A stretch of DNA of 47,065 bases from NCBI GenBank assembly GCA_963611685.1, contig CAVDSU010000005.1, positions 1 to 47,065 of the forward strand. The letters run 5' to 3'. Numbering within the stretch: position 1 is the stretch's first letter; the number at the start of each line of letters is the position of its first letter. The position numbers and the translations under genes are program-made. Origin of the DNA: UBA1724 sp963611685. Its GTDB lineage: Bacteria > Verrucomicrobiota > Lentisphaeria > Oligosphaerales > Oligosphaeraceae. The notes beneath the pieces were generated by a model. The model was not told the origin of the DNA. It saw only the letters and a program-made list of their open reading frames with translations, and ran no database searches. Positions 31,031-38,653 of this stretch are shown here, piece after piece.

Positions 31031-32188
31031 ATGACGAAGCAATCCCTGAGCCTTCTCTGGCGCTCCCTTCTGGGAGGAACCGCCTTTGCCGCCTTCTGCG
31101 TCTTCTCTCCCGCCGCCCAGGCACAGGATGGCTGGGACGATGAGGAGGCGACCGATGTCGTGGAGGATGTCATCCAGGAGGTGAATTGGCAGGACTCCGA
31201 CCGCAAGAAGGAGATGGAGGCCAAGATGGACGAGCAGATCCGCCAGCACCGGAATCTGTATTCCTCCCAGCTCACTCCTGAAGTGACCTCCCGACAGATC
31301 GAGAACATGGTCCGCCGGCGCATCAAGGATCCCCAGCTCGGCGATTTCGCCATCCTCCGCCTGCCCGGCATCAATCTGGATTGGAAGAATTTCAATAAGG
31401 TGCCCCCCCGCGCGCTGGTCGACATCGTGGACGACGTCCGCGAGCAGGCCGAGGCCAATGCCGAGGAGAAGGTCCGCCCCGAGGAGCAGAAGGTGGCCAT
31501 CCGCGCCAATGCCGAGGAGCGCTACCGCATGATCAAAAAGAATGAGCGCGTGACCCTGACGCTCCGCGGCGGCCGCGGCGCCTCCGCCGAAATCATCGAG
31601 CAGCCCTTCCGCAATGTCAATGACGAATACGTCCAGCTGGGCAACCGCCAGATCATCAAGGAGGACCTGAGCATCGAGGACCAGGCGCGCTTCTACAAGG
31701 ACATCAATGAGACCGAGAAGGAGGCCTACATCGTCAACAACTGCGGAAAGGTGGATGTGGAATACGACTCCCTGGTGGACCAGTATATCTTCGAGAATAC
31801 CGCCGCCGAATTCCGCCGCAACTTCTACGTCCCCGATATCTCCAAGCCCACCGCCAGCCTCCGCACCGCAAAGCCCGATTTCTGGGTCCCCATGAAGAAT
31901 TTCGTGGAGAAGGTGCGCAATACCCTGGTGGAGCGCCTGGTGGAGCAGTATAAGGCGAACGAGCTTCCCCAGTGGATGACCGAGCAGGGGTACTTCCTGG
32001 TGGACAAGGAGGGCGGCGCCCCCGGCGAAAAGGAGTGGGTCGACCAGATCGAGAAGACCCGCCGCGAGATGCCCGCGCCGAACCCCAATGACCCCAATGG
32101 CATGAATGGCATGAATGGCATGCCCGGCGCCTACGGCCCCGGAATGGCACCCATCCCCGCCGGTATGCCCAATACCCCCCGGCGATAA
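31031..32188 (+). CDS. unrecognised secreted protein with Gly/Met/Pro-rich C-terminal tail
   Basis: A 385-residue protein with a signal peptide (cut after about residue 32, AAQAQ). The mature N-terminus is acidic (DGWDDEEATDVVEDV), followed by long charged helices likely to form coiled coils (about 55-85 and 130-165). The middle has GGRGASAEIIEQPFRN and LVDQYIFENTAAEF. The tail (about 352-385) is rich in Asn, Gly, Met and Pro, with a doubled GMN and GPGMAP. No family is recognised. The high charge and coiled-coil content suggest a periplasmic scaffold. It leads a plus-strand run ending with prmC, but a strong terminator separates it from the next gene. Confidence 0.75.
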   Translation: MTKQSLSLLWRSLLGGTAFAAFCVFSPAAQAQDGWDDEEATDVVEDVIQEVNWQDSDRKKEMEAKMDEQIRQHRNLYSSQLTPEVTSRQIENMVRRRIKDPQLGDFAILRLPGINLDWKNFNKVPPRALVDIVDDVREQAEANAEEKVRPEEQKVAIRANAEERYRMIKKNERVTLTLRGGRGASAEIIEQPFRNVNDEYVQLGNRQIIKEDLSIEDQARFYKDINETEKEAYIVNNCGKVDVEYDSLVDQYIFENTAAEFRRNFYVPDISKPTASLRTAKPDFWVPMKNFVEKVRNTLVERLVEQYKANELPQWMTEQGYFLVDKEGGAPGEKEWVDQIEKTRREMPAPNPNDPNGMNGMNGMPGAYGPGMAPIPAGMPNTPRR

Positions 32189-32231
32189 ACCTCGCGCATC
32201 CCCGCGATACGGTTGTCGCACCCTAAGAAAG

Positions 32232-32312
32232 GCCCCCGGATCCCCCGGACGAACACGGTCCCTCACCCATCAGCTGGGACCGCGGGTCGCCCCACGACAC
32301 CGGGGGCTTTTT
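32232..32312 (+). terminator. branched Rho-independent terminator
   Basis: Outer stem GCCCCCGG (32232-32239) with CCGGGGGC (32300-32307), inner stem CGGTCCC (32256-32262) with GGGACCG (32276-32282), then five T (32308-32312). It lies 43 bases after the stop of the secreted protein. The extra inner stem makes it longer than a usual terminator; it could also be a structured leader of the LOG gene. Confidence 0.7.
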
Positions 32313-32351
32313 CGTAGACACCGCCTCTCTGGAAAATTCCCCCAAAAAGCC

Positions 32352-33212
32352 ATGAGTGATACCTATAAGCTCGCCATCGAGGACCCCGAATTCCTGAAGT
32401 CGGATTCCTGCCGCGGCATCCGCCTCCATCTGGAGTATTTGAAGCCGGAGGAGGTCCTGCGGAACAAGCGGATCGTCTCCACCGTGGTGATCTTCGGGAG
32501 CGCGCGGCTGGTCTCCCGGCAGGCCGCCGAGGCCGCCATTGCCGCGGCGAAGGCGCGCCTGGCGGAGTCCCCGGAGGCCCCGGAGGCGCAGGCGGAACTT
32601 CGGAAGGCGGAGAAGCAGCTGGAGAACAGCAAATACTACGAGATGGCGCGGCAATTCGCGGGAATCGTCTCCACCTACGACCAGAATGCCTCCGATGGAT
32701 ACGAGCTGGTGGTCATCACCGGCGGCGGACCCGGCATCATGGAGGCCGGAAACCGCGGTGCCTCCGAAATGGGCGCATATACCGTCGGACTCAATATCAC
32801 GCTGCCCTTCGAACAAAAGCCAAATCCCTATATCTCCCCCGAGCTGAATTTCCGGTTCCACTACTTCGCCATCCGGAAGATGCATTTCATGAAGCGCGCG
32901 GCGGTCCTGGCGTGCTTCCCCGGCGGCTTCGGCACCATGGACGAGCTCTTCGAGGCCCTCACGCTCGTCCAGACGAATATCGTCCCCAGAATCCCCATCC
33001 TGCTCTTCGGCTCGGAATTCTGGAAGAGCCTCATTAACTGGGACCGCTTTGTGGAGGAGGGCGTGATCTCCCCCGAAGACCTGGAGCTGATCACCTTCTG
33101 CGATTCGCCGTGGGAGGGCTGGAATGCCATCCGGGAATTCTATCACAAGAAGACCGACGATGCCTTCGGGAAGGCCCCCGCCGACAATGCCGGCGAGGAA
33201 CGCGAGGGATAG
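32352..33212 (+). CDS. LOG-family (lysine-decarboxylase-like) nucleotide phosphoribohydrolase
   Basis: The ATG at 32352 (MSDTYKLAIEDPEF) gives 286 residues; the longer frame begins inside the terminator region. It carries GGGPGIMEAGNRGA and PGGFGTMDELFE, the two defining LOG motifs that bind AMP-type ligands and supply catalytic Arg and Glu. LOG proteins release nucleobase from nucleoside 5'-monophosphates; the PPnP/YgdH-like group of larger members acts on general purine and pyrimidine nucleotides. A helical insert rich in Ala and Glu (about 60-100) separates strand 1 (VVIFGSAR) from the rest. prmC follows after 6 bases. Confidence 0.88.
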   Translation: MSDTYKLAIEDPEFLKSDSCRGIRLHLEYLKPEEVLRNKRIVSTVVIFGSARLVSRQAAEAAIAAAKARLAESPEAPEAQAELRKAEKQLENSKYYEMARQFAGIVSTYDQNASDGYELVVITGGGPGIMEAGNRGASEMGAYTVGLNITLPFEQKPNPYISPELNFRFHYFAIRKMHFMKRAAVLACFPGGFGTMDELFEALTLVQTNIVPRIPILLFGSEFWKSLINWDRFVEEGVISPEDLELITFCDSPWEGWNAIREFYHKKTDDAFGKAPADNAGEEREG

Positions 33213-33218
33213 GAAGGC

Positions 33219-34034
33219 ATGACGCTGCTCTCACACGCCCTGGGACGCCTCCGCGACGCCGGCGTCGAAAATGCCTCCCAGGAGGCGCGATGGATGACGG
33301 AGCTGCTTCCGCGGGAAAGCGCCCGCCGCGGCATCCCCTCCGGCGAACTCCTGGACCACTGGCTCACCGCACGCTGCCAGGGGACGCCCTTTCAGTATGT
33401 GGTGGGAAGCGTCCTCTTCTATGAATGGGAGTTCTTGGTGGGACCCGGAGTGCTCATCCCCCGCCCCGAGACGGAGCTCCTGGTGGACGCCGCCCTGAAG
33501 GAGCTCCGGGATGCCCCCGGGGACAGCCGCGTCCTGGATCTGTGCACCGGCTCCGGGGCAATCATCCTCTCCCTGGCGCTGAAGCACCCGGAATTCGCGT
33601 GCACGGGAGTGGATCTCTCGCCGGAGGCGCTCTCCTGGGCACGGAAGAACCAGGAGGCGCTCCAGGCAAAAAACTGCACTCTCCTGCAGGGCGATCTCTT
33701 CCAGCCCCTGGATCCCACCGCGCGCTTCCACTTGATTACCGCAAATCCACCCTACGTGTCACCCGAGGAATACGCCGTCCTCCCCCCAGAGGTCAAGGAC
33801 TACGAACCCCGCTTGGCACTGGAGGCCGAAAACCACGGCCTCGCCCTGGAATTCAAAATCGCCCAGGAGGCCCTAGACTATCTGACCCCCAATGGACTCC
33901 TCCTCATGGAAATGGGAGAGACACAGGGACCCGCCCTCCAACAATATCTCCTGGACCTGGGATACGACGAGGTCCAGATCCTCCAAGACCTCGCCGGAAA
34001 ACAGCGGTTCGCTTCCGCACGATGCCGCCGGTAG
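33219..34034 (+). CDS. prmC: peptide chain release factor N5-glutamine methyltransferase
   Basis: A 271-residue PrmC that methylates the GGQ glutamine of release factors. The N-terminal helical domain leads to GTPFQYVVGSVLFYEWEF and LIPRPETELLV, then VLDLCTGSGAIILSLA (SAM site) and the catalytic NPPYVSPEEY. GGAAG-like AGGAAGG lies immediately before the ATG. It is usually next to prfA; here prfA is absent. The final codons (ARCRR and TAG) are also the first half of a repeat-family hairpin CCGCC-GGTA-GGCGG, so the stop codon sits in its loop. Confidence 0.95.
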   Translation: MTLLSHALGRLRDAGVENASQEARWMTELLPRESARRGIPSGELLDHWLTARCQGTPFQYVVGSVLFYEWEFLVGPGVLIPRPETELLVDAALKELRDAPGDSRVLDLCTGSGAIILSLALKHPEFACTGVDLSPEALSWARKNQEALQAKNCTLLQGDLFQPLDPTARFHLITANPPYVSPEEYAVLPPEVKDYEPRLALEAENHGLALEFKIAQEALDYLTPNGLLLMEMGETQGPALQQYLLDLGYDEVQILQDLAGKQRFASARCRR

Positions 34035-34090
34035 GCGGAAAGGGCATTTTAGCAGGGGGACGGGGGGCGGCAGCCCCTCCGTCCTTTGGA
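34024..34090 (+). repeat. repeat modules between convergent prmC and C69 peptidase genes
   Basis: CCGCC-GGTA-GGCGG overlaps the prmC stop. Eighteen bases on, ACGGGGGG...CCCCTCCGT forms a longer hairpin with a G-T pair in the stem, followed by CCTTTGG. Placed between two converging genes, the second hairpin could serve as a terminator, but it has no T tract. Confidence 0.75.
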
Positions 34091-34106
34091 GATCTTCCTT
34101 ATTGGC

Positions 34107-35699
34107 TCAATATTCGATGGGCCCAAAGCCCGTTGCCTTCAGGAATTCGGGATTGGAGGGCTCCCGCTGGGAGAATTTCTCCTCGGTGTTGATGTATCCC
34201 TGGTTGTAGGTGACGGCCAACAGGGCGAAGAGCCTCTCCCATTCCTGGAGGGTCATCTCTGCCAGGGCATTCAGGCGCAATTGCCGTTCTTCGAGGGGCG
34301 CATTCGCCTTTTCCAGGGACTCCAGCTCCAGGGTGGCGCGACCCTCGGAACGCTGCTGGTATTCCGCAATGTGGCGGATCATGTCCCGGTAGCGCAATTC
34401 GGAATACTGGCTCACTAGATTGAAACGCCACCAGGCACAGCCCTCCGGATCGAATTCCCGCGGACTACCCTGGCTGAAGGACTGCGGCGGCTCTGCCACC
34501 GCCAGCGGCACGAAGGGCACCTCCGCCGGACGACCCATGGCCAGCCAGCAGATTCCGCCGGGCTCCAGGATATACGCGTATCCGGTGTCCACCATGGAGA
34601 TGGCGCGCTCCCAGGCGCCAAGGTTCTTCTCCTCGTCGTCGGTGGGACGCGCGTGATTGGGGTTTCCCCAGGGACCGGCGGCGGCGCCCTTGGTGAGATC
34701 GAAGGGGGTGCCCTCCAGGTGGTCGCGGTAGATCTGGAAGAGTGTCTCGCGGGTCACGGGCTGGTCGGGGGCAATGGCGAAGGGGTAGTCCTTGGTGAGG
34801 AATCCGCCCTGTACGTGCGTGGGGAGCTTCTTCGAGGGCGCCAGGATATCGAAGGTGCGCCAGACTCTCCGCAGGGAGTAGTGCGGATGGTGGTATTCGC
34901 CCTCGGAAATCATGGCGGTCCAATCCAATCCTGGATTCTCGCGGGACGCCTTCGCCAGCGCGGGACACAGGAGCTGGTCGGGGGAGTCCGGATGGAGCTC
35001 ACGGATCCGGAAGAGATTCGCCTCCACGAAGACCTCGCCGTCCGGGACTCTCTGCGCGACCCAGAGCCCGCCGACGCCCTCGGGAGAGGGCGCCATCTCC
35101 ATGACCCATCCCTCCACGCCGTCGCCCACCAACAGCGTCTCGCCCGTGCCATAGAGGCCGTAGTCGTTGATCAGCGACCCCATGAGCTCGATGGCCTCAC
35201 GGGCACGAGTACAACGCTCCAAGGCCACGCGCATGAGCTCCGAGGAGTAGAAAAGACGCTTCCCTTCTTCGGGATCGCAGAGGTTGTGCGCCTTGCAGGT
35301 GCATTCGCCGAACATCAGCCCCTTCTCGTTTACAATGCCGTAATTGCTGTCCAGATAGGCGTAGGTGTGGCGCACCTGCGGAATCTTCCCCACCGGAAGG
35401 GTCGGAAACGCCTGCCCCATGGAGTCCCGATAGCGGTCCTCACGCTCCGGATCATACAACCGCGGAATCAACTGCGCATTCCACTGCGGCAACGCCTTCT
35501 CGCAAATGGCACTGGGATACACCGGACGCATCGCGCCCTCATCCCAGTCCTTCGCCGGCACAAAGACCACACGGTGATCCGCTAGGGCGTCGTCACAGGA
35601 GTGCGCTACACGCATCCGGCCATCCGCACTGGCCCCCGGGGTAACCAAAATCGTGGTGCAGCTGCCGGGAAGGGAGGAAGTAGGGAAGTGGAAAGACAT
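34107..35699 (-). CDS. C69-family dipeptidase-like Ntn hydrolase
   Basis: A 530-residue peptidase family C69 (PepD/secernin-like) protein. The expected nucleophile is Cys14 in GSCTTILVTPGASADG; family members are activated by removing the residues before this cysteine. DSNYGIVNEKGLMFGECTCKA, ARTARE-like helix ERCTRAREAIELM, and YGTGETLLVGDGVEGWVMEM follow in order. Length matches the family. The 13-residue leader is too polar to be a normal signal peptide, so the protein is probably cytoplasmic. It stands alone, with a hairpin/TTCCTCC leader element in front and a converging gene behind. Confidence 0.9.
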   Translation of the reverse strand: MSFHFPTSSLPGSCTTILVTPGASADGRMRVAHSCDDALADHRVVFVPAKDWDEGAMRPVYPSAICEKALPQWNAQLIPRLYDPEREDRYRDSMGQAFPTLPVGKIPQVRHTYAYLDSNYGIVNEKGLMFGECTCKAHNLCDPEEGKRLFYSSELMRVALERCTRAREAIELMGSLINDYGLYGTGETLLVGDGVEGWVMEMAPSPEGVGGLWVAQRVPDGEVFVEANLFRIRELHPDSPDQLLCPALAKASRENPGLDWTAMISEGEYHHPHYSLRRVWRTFDILAPSKKLPTHVQGGFLTKDYPFAIAPDQPVTRETLFQIYRDHLEGTPFDLTKGAAAGPWGNPNHARPTDDEEKNLGAWERAISMVDTGYAYILEPGGICWLAMGRPAEVPFVPLAVAEPPQSFSQGSPREFDPEGCAWWRFNLVSQYSELRYRDMIRHIAEYQQRSEGRATLELESLEKANAPLEERQLRLNALAEMTLQEWERLFALLAVTYNQGYINTEEKFSQREPSNPEFLKATGFGPIEY

Positions 35700-35707
35700 A
35701 ATTTTTT

Positions 35708-35810
35708 AAAAAGGAGGAAGGAGGAAGGAGGAAGTTCGGCCAGGGTTCCCGTTGGAACCCATCGCCGGGAAGACCCGGCGATTGCGCCATGCGCGCCCAA
35801 ATTGGCGCGC
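35708..35810 (-). repeat. hairpin/TTCCTCC leader element, copy 4 (C69 peptidase leader)
   Basis: On the minus strand toward the peptidase: GCGCGCC/GGGCGCGC hairpin (35791-35810), ATGGCGCA link, ATCGCCGGG-TCTT-CCCGGCGAT (35761-35782), GGGTTCC/GGAACCC (35743-35760), TGGCC, then a TTCCTCC-repeat tract and five T (35708-35734), 8 bases before the ATG. Confidence 0.88.
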
Positions 35811-36263
35811 TAAATATCGGTACCGCCAGTAGGCGGAAGAGCGTTGGCAGGGGTACGGGGGCGGCAGCACCCGTCCTTTGGGTAGCCGGCTAGGGAAAAA
35901 CGCCCTTAGGCTAGCCACCGTCTCGAAGGCGGCATCTTCTTGCACCACCGCCGCTTCCCAGCGGCGGAAGANNNNNNNNNNNNNNNNNNNNNNNNNNNNN
36001 NNNNNNNNNNNNNNNNNNNNNNNNNNNNNNNNNNNNNNNNNNNNNNNNNNNNNNNNNNNNNNNNNNNNNNNNNNNNNNNNNNNNNNNNNNNNNNNNNNNN
36101 NNNNNNNNNNNNNNNNNNNNNNNTAGGGAAAAACGCCCTTAGGCTAGTACCGTCTCGAAGGCGGCATCTTCTTGCACCACCGCCGCTTCCCAGCGGCGGA
36201 AGAGCCGCGCAGCGACCTTGCAACTAGCCACTAGCCACTAATTACTAGGTACTTGCAGCGCGT
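35811..36263. repeat. modular repeat array with assembly gap between fabH and the C69 gene
   Basis: No gene is seen. From left: hairpin CCGCC-AGTA-GGCGG (about 35827-35840), the ACGGG...CCCGTCCTTTGG hairpin (about 35855-35882), a CCCTTAGGCTAGCC...GAAGGCGGC module (35891-35933), CCGCCGCT-TCCC-AGCGGCGG (about 35948-35967), 152 Ns, then the same module and hairpin again (36124-36199), the GCGACCTTGCA arm and the TAG-rich cap reaching to the fabH 3' end. Confidence 0.85.
35972..36123. other. assembly gap (152 N)
   Basis: The Ns are flanked by near-identical direct repeats of 80-81 bases (35891-35971 and 36124-36203), differing mainly by one base in CTAGCCACCG versus CTAGTACCG. The gap was probably caused by the repeat itself, so its true length and content are unknown. 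Confidence 0.97.
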
Positions 36264-37265
36264 TTACGCGCCGCACCGCCGCTTCCAGCGCAGCAGGCTC
36301 CCGCCGTAGACGAGTCCGGCGCCGAAGGCGACGGTGAGGATCAGGTCGTTTTCGTGGAGCATTCCGGCCTGGTGCATTTCGTCCAGTGCGATGGGGATGG
36401 ATGCGCTGGCGGTATTTGCCACATTCTGGATGTTATGGAAGAAGCGGTCGGGGGAGATCCCCATGTTTCGTGCCACGGCATTGAGGATTCGCTCGTTTGC
36501 CTGGTGGGGGATCACGTGCGCCACGTCGTCCAGCGTGAGGCCCGCCTTCTCCAGAAGCTCCCGAATGACCCTCTCCATGGTGCGCACCGCAAATTGAAAG
36601 ACGGCCCGGCCGTCCATGCGCACAAAGCCCGGCGGGGTCTTCAGGTCCTCCGGCGAGCGCAACCCGGCCTCCCGGACCAGGCTCATGGCACGGGTGCCAT
36701 CCGCCCCCAGGACCTCGCAGATCATCCCCGGCGCCGAAGAGGGCACCAGCACCACCGCGCCCGCGCCATCGCCAAACAACACGCACGTGCTGCGGTCCGA
36801 CCAATCCAAGATCCGGCTATTGACCTCGCTGGCCACTACCAATACCGGCTTGCCATGCGCCTGACAGTAGTACTTCCCCATCGCCGCGCCATACGCAAAG
36901 CCGGTGCACGCCGCGCTCAAGTCGAAGGCGCCCGCATTCACCGCCCCCAGACGACCCTGGATCAGCGCCGCCGTGGAGGGGTAGCTGGCGTAGTCCGCGG
37001 TGGAGGTGGTCACAATCACCATGCATAGCTCCTCCGCAGAGACCCCCGCATCCGCCAAGGCACGCCTCGCCGCCTCAAGACCCATCGTCGAGGCACTCTC
37101 GTCGTCCCCCGCGATATGACGCTGCGAAATCCCCGTGTGCGACACAATCCACTCGTCGGAGGTCGATAGACTCTCGCATAACTCCTGGTTCGACACCACG
37201 CGACGGGGCAAATACGACCCCACACCCGCGATGCGCACATTCCGCTCTTCTGGTAAGTTCAACAT
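36264..37265 (-). CDS. fabH: beta-ketoacyl-ACP synthase III
   Basis: The ATG at 37265 (MLNLPEERNVRIAGVGSYLP) gives 333 residues. FabH starts fatty acid synthesis by condensing acetyl-CoA with malonyl-ACP. The triad is visible: Cys120 in DLSAACTGFAYG, His in VIPHQANERI and Asn in NVANTASASIP; SDEWIVSHTGISQR and LFGDGAGAVVL are typical. It stands alone, divergent from a TetR regulator, without plsX or other fab genes. An AT-rich AAATATATTATT patch just before the start could hold the promoter. There is no clear Shine-Dalgarno site. Confidence 0.96.
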   Translation of the reverse strand: MLNLPEERNVRIAGVGSYLPRRVVSNQELCESLSTSDEWIVSHTGISQRHIAGDDESASTMGLEAARRALADAGVSAEELCMVIVTTSTADYASYPSTAALIQGRLGAVNAGAFDLSAACTGFAYGAAMGKYYCQAHGKPVLVVASEVNSRILDWSDRSTCVLFGDGAGAVVLVPSSAPGMICEVLGADGTRAMSLVREAGLRSPEDLKTPPGFVRMDGRAVFQFAVRTMERVIRELLEKAGLTLDDVAHVIPHQANERILNAVARNMGISPDRFFHNIQNVANTASASIPIALDEMHQAGMLHENDLILTVAFGAGLVYGGSLLRWKRRCGA

Positions 37266-37543
37266 AGGCCGAATAATATATTTTCTACCCACGGTTTTAC
37301 CCCTCACCCACCAGAAAAGAGGCTATCTTATGAAAACCAGCCAGTGCCTAGCAAAGAATGGCTGGCGGCTAGCGGCAAGGTCGCCGCGCGGCTCTTCCAT
37401 CGTTCCCTAGATAAATACCAACCAAAGGACGGAGGGGCTTGCGCCCCCGTGCCCCCCCCCCTGAATTAGTGGCTAGGCCCCAGTGGCTAGTGGCTAGTCT
37501 GAAAAGGTACCGCAGGCGCTCTTCCGCCTACCGGCGGTACTTT
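37266..37543. repeat. fabH-tetR intergenic region with inverted repeat modules
   Basis: After the AT-rich fabH promoter zone (37266-37330) come a GGTCGCCGCGCGGCTCTTCC arm, an inverted copy of the ACGGGGGC/GCCCCTCCGT hairpin (37429-37450, minus orientation) next to nine C in a row, an inverted TAG-rich module (about 37465-37498), and an inverted CCGCC-GGTA-GGCGG hairpin (about 37525-37538). With the element at 37544, this fills the divergent promoter region; any TetR operator was not identifiable. Confidence 0.78.
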
Positions 37544-37621
37544 GCGCGCCAATTGGGCGCGCTCGGCGCACGCCCACTGCAAAGTGGCCACACTTCCTCC
37601 TTCCTCCTTCCTCCCTTTTTT
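37544..37621 (+). repeat. hairpin/TTCCTCC leader element, copy 5 (tetR leader)
   Basis: GCGCGCC-AATT-GGGCGCGC (37544-37562), TCGGCGCACGC, then CCACT-GCAA-AGTGG (37574-37587) closed by a GNRA tetraloop, then a TTCCTCC-repeat tract ending in T (37591-37621), 8 bases before the ATG. The third hairpin of the full-length copies is missing. Confidence 0.86.
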
Positions 37622-37628
37622 AGAATTG

Positions 37629-38243
37629 ATGCGCCGCCGTGTCGACCATGCCCAGCGTGTGGAGCTGATCCTGAAGAATGCCCAGAAGCTCTTTGGAGAG
37701 TTGGGCTATCCCCGGGTCACCCTGAAGCTCCTCTCCAAGCGTTGCAATTTGAGCCGCACGGTGATCTACCGGTATTACAGTAGCAAGCGGAAGGTCTTCG
37801 AGGCCGTCGTCTACCGCGCCTCCACCACCCTGGGCGTCCAATTCCTCCGATTCGTCCAGGAAAACCCCACCAAGACCGCCTGCGAAAAACTCCGGTTCAT
37901 CCTGTATTCCATCACGGAATACATGGAACAAAACGCGCCCCTCCTCGACGCCGTCGTCGAATACCTCATCGACCTCCAACGAAAGGGCGAGTCCGTCTCC
38001 CGACGAGTCTCGAAACACACCGCACTGCTTCGACTTTCACTCTTCCGACTCATCCGCGAAGGAATGAACCGCGGGGAATTCCAGGAGTTCGCTCCCGGAC
38101 AAATCGCCGGAGTCTTCTACGAACAACTCATGGGAGCCGCACTCCAAATCGCCGTCACCAATACCCACGACCCACAAGAATTCCGAAACCTCCTCGACCT
38201 CACCCTCTACGCCATGAAACATACCCCTACTTGGAAAGAATAA
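37629..38243 (+). CDS. TetR/AcrR-family transcriptional regulator
   Basis: The ATG at 37629 (MRRRVDHAQRVELIL) gives 204 residues; an upstream start would put the leader repeat into the protein. The N-terminal helix-turn-helix (about 25-60) reads VTLKLLSKRCNLSRTVIYRYYSSKRKVF, a standard TetR DNA-binding domain. The C-terminal helical domain (about 65-200) would bind a ligand and dimerise. Its divergent position suggests control of fabH and itself, as fatty-acid regulators of this family do elsewhere (inference). The 3' side is an AT-rich 173-base gap with no recognisable gene. Confidence 0.9.
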   Translation: MRRRVDHAQRVELILKNAQKLFGELGYPRVTLKLLSKRCNLSRTVIYRYYSSKRKVFEAVVYRASTTLGVQFLRFVQENPTKTACEKLRFILYSITEYMEQNAPLLDAVVEYLIDLQRKGESVSRRVSKHTALLRLSLFRLIREGMNRGEFQEFAPGQIAGVFYEQLMGAALQIAVTNTHDPQEFRNLLDLTLYAMKHTPTWKE

Positions 38244-38416
38244 TAGGAAGGGGAAAAAAGAGTTTTATCTCCAAAATACAGATATAGTCACTTGATCCAG
38301 AACTAGTATTTCCCAAAAGACAGTGAGTTTTGTGTGGGGCACAAATAGGTGTTATAACGATTTTTCTATAATGTCGGGTTTAAGATTGAAGTAAAATCGT
38401 AGTTCCTCCTTTTCAC

Positions 38417-38653
38417 TTATTCCCCATTTTCCTCCACGGTGAATTCTGTCATATCCTCGTGGGTGAGATCGACGTCGTTGAGCAGTTCGTGGTATCCGGT
38501 GAGGGCGTCGAAGGAGGCGAATTGTGCGGCTCGTGCCTGTCGTGGCATTGGCGGATGTTTAGGGGGATGGGGGGGGCGTGGTTTGTTTACGAGATCCTGG
38601 TAGGGGGACTCCGGCTCTTCCAGTTGGTCGAGGATGTTGTTGGGATCAGACAC
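38417..38653 (-). CDS. small YolD-like partner of the Y-family polymerase
   Basis: A 78-residue protein starting at GTG (38651-38653) and overlapping the polymerase stop by 8 bases. A Pro/Lys-rich stretch (NKPRPPHPPKHPPMPRQ) leads to RAAQFASFDALTGYHELL and VDLTHEDM. This closely resembles the RAAQFAPFAALTGY segment of small clostridial YolD-like proteins that accompany UvrX-type polymerases. The role of such proteins is poorly known, but the pairing is recurrent and suggests a polymerase cofactor. Overlap implies coupled translation. Confidence 0.75.
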   Translation of the reverse strand: MSDPNNILDQLEEPESPYQDLVNKPRPPHPPKHPPMPRQARAAQFASFDALTGYHELLNDVDLTHEDMTEFTVEENGE

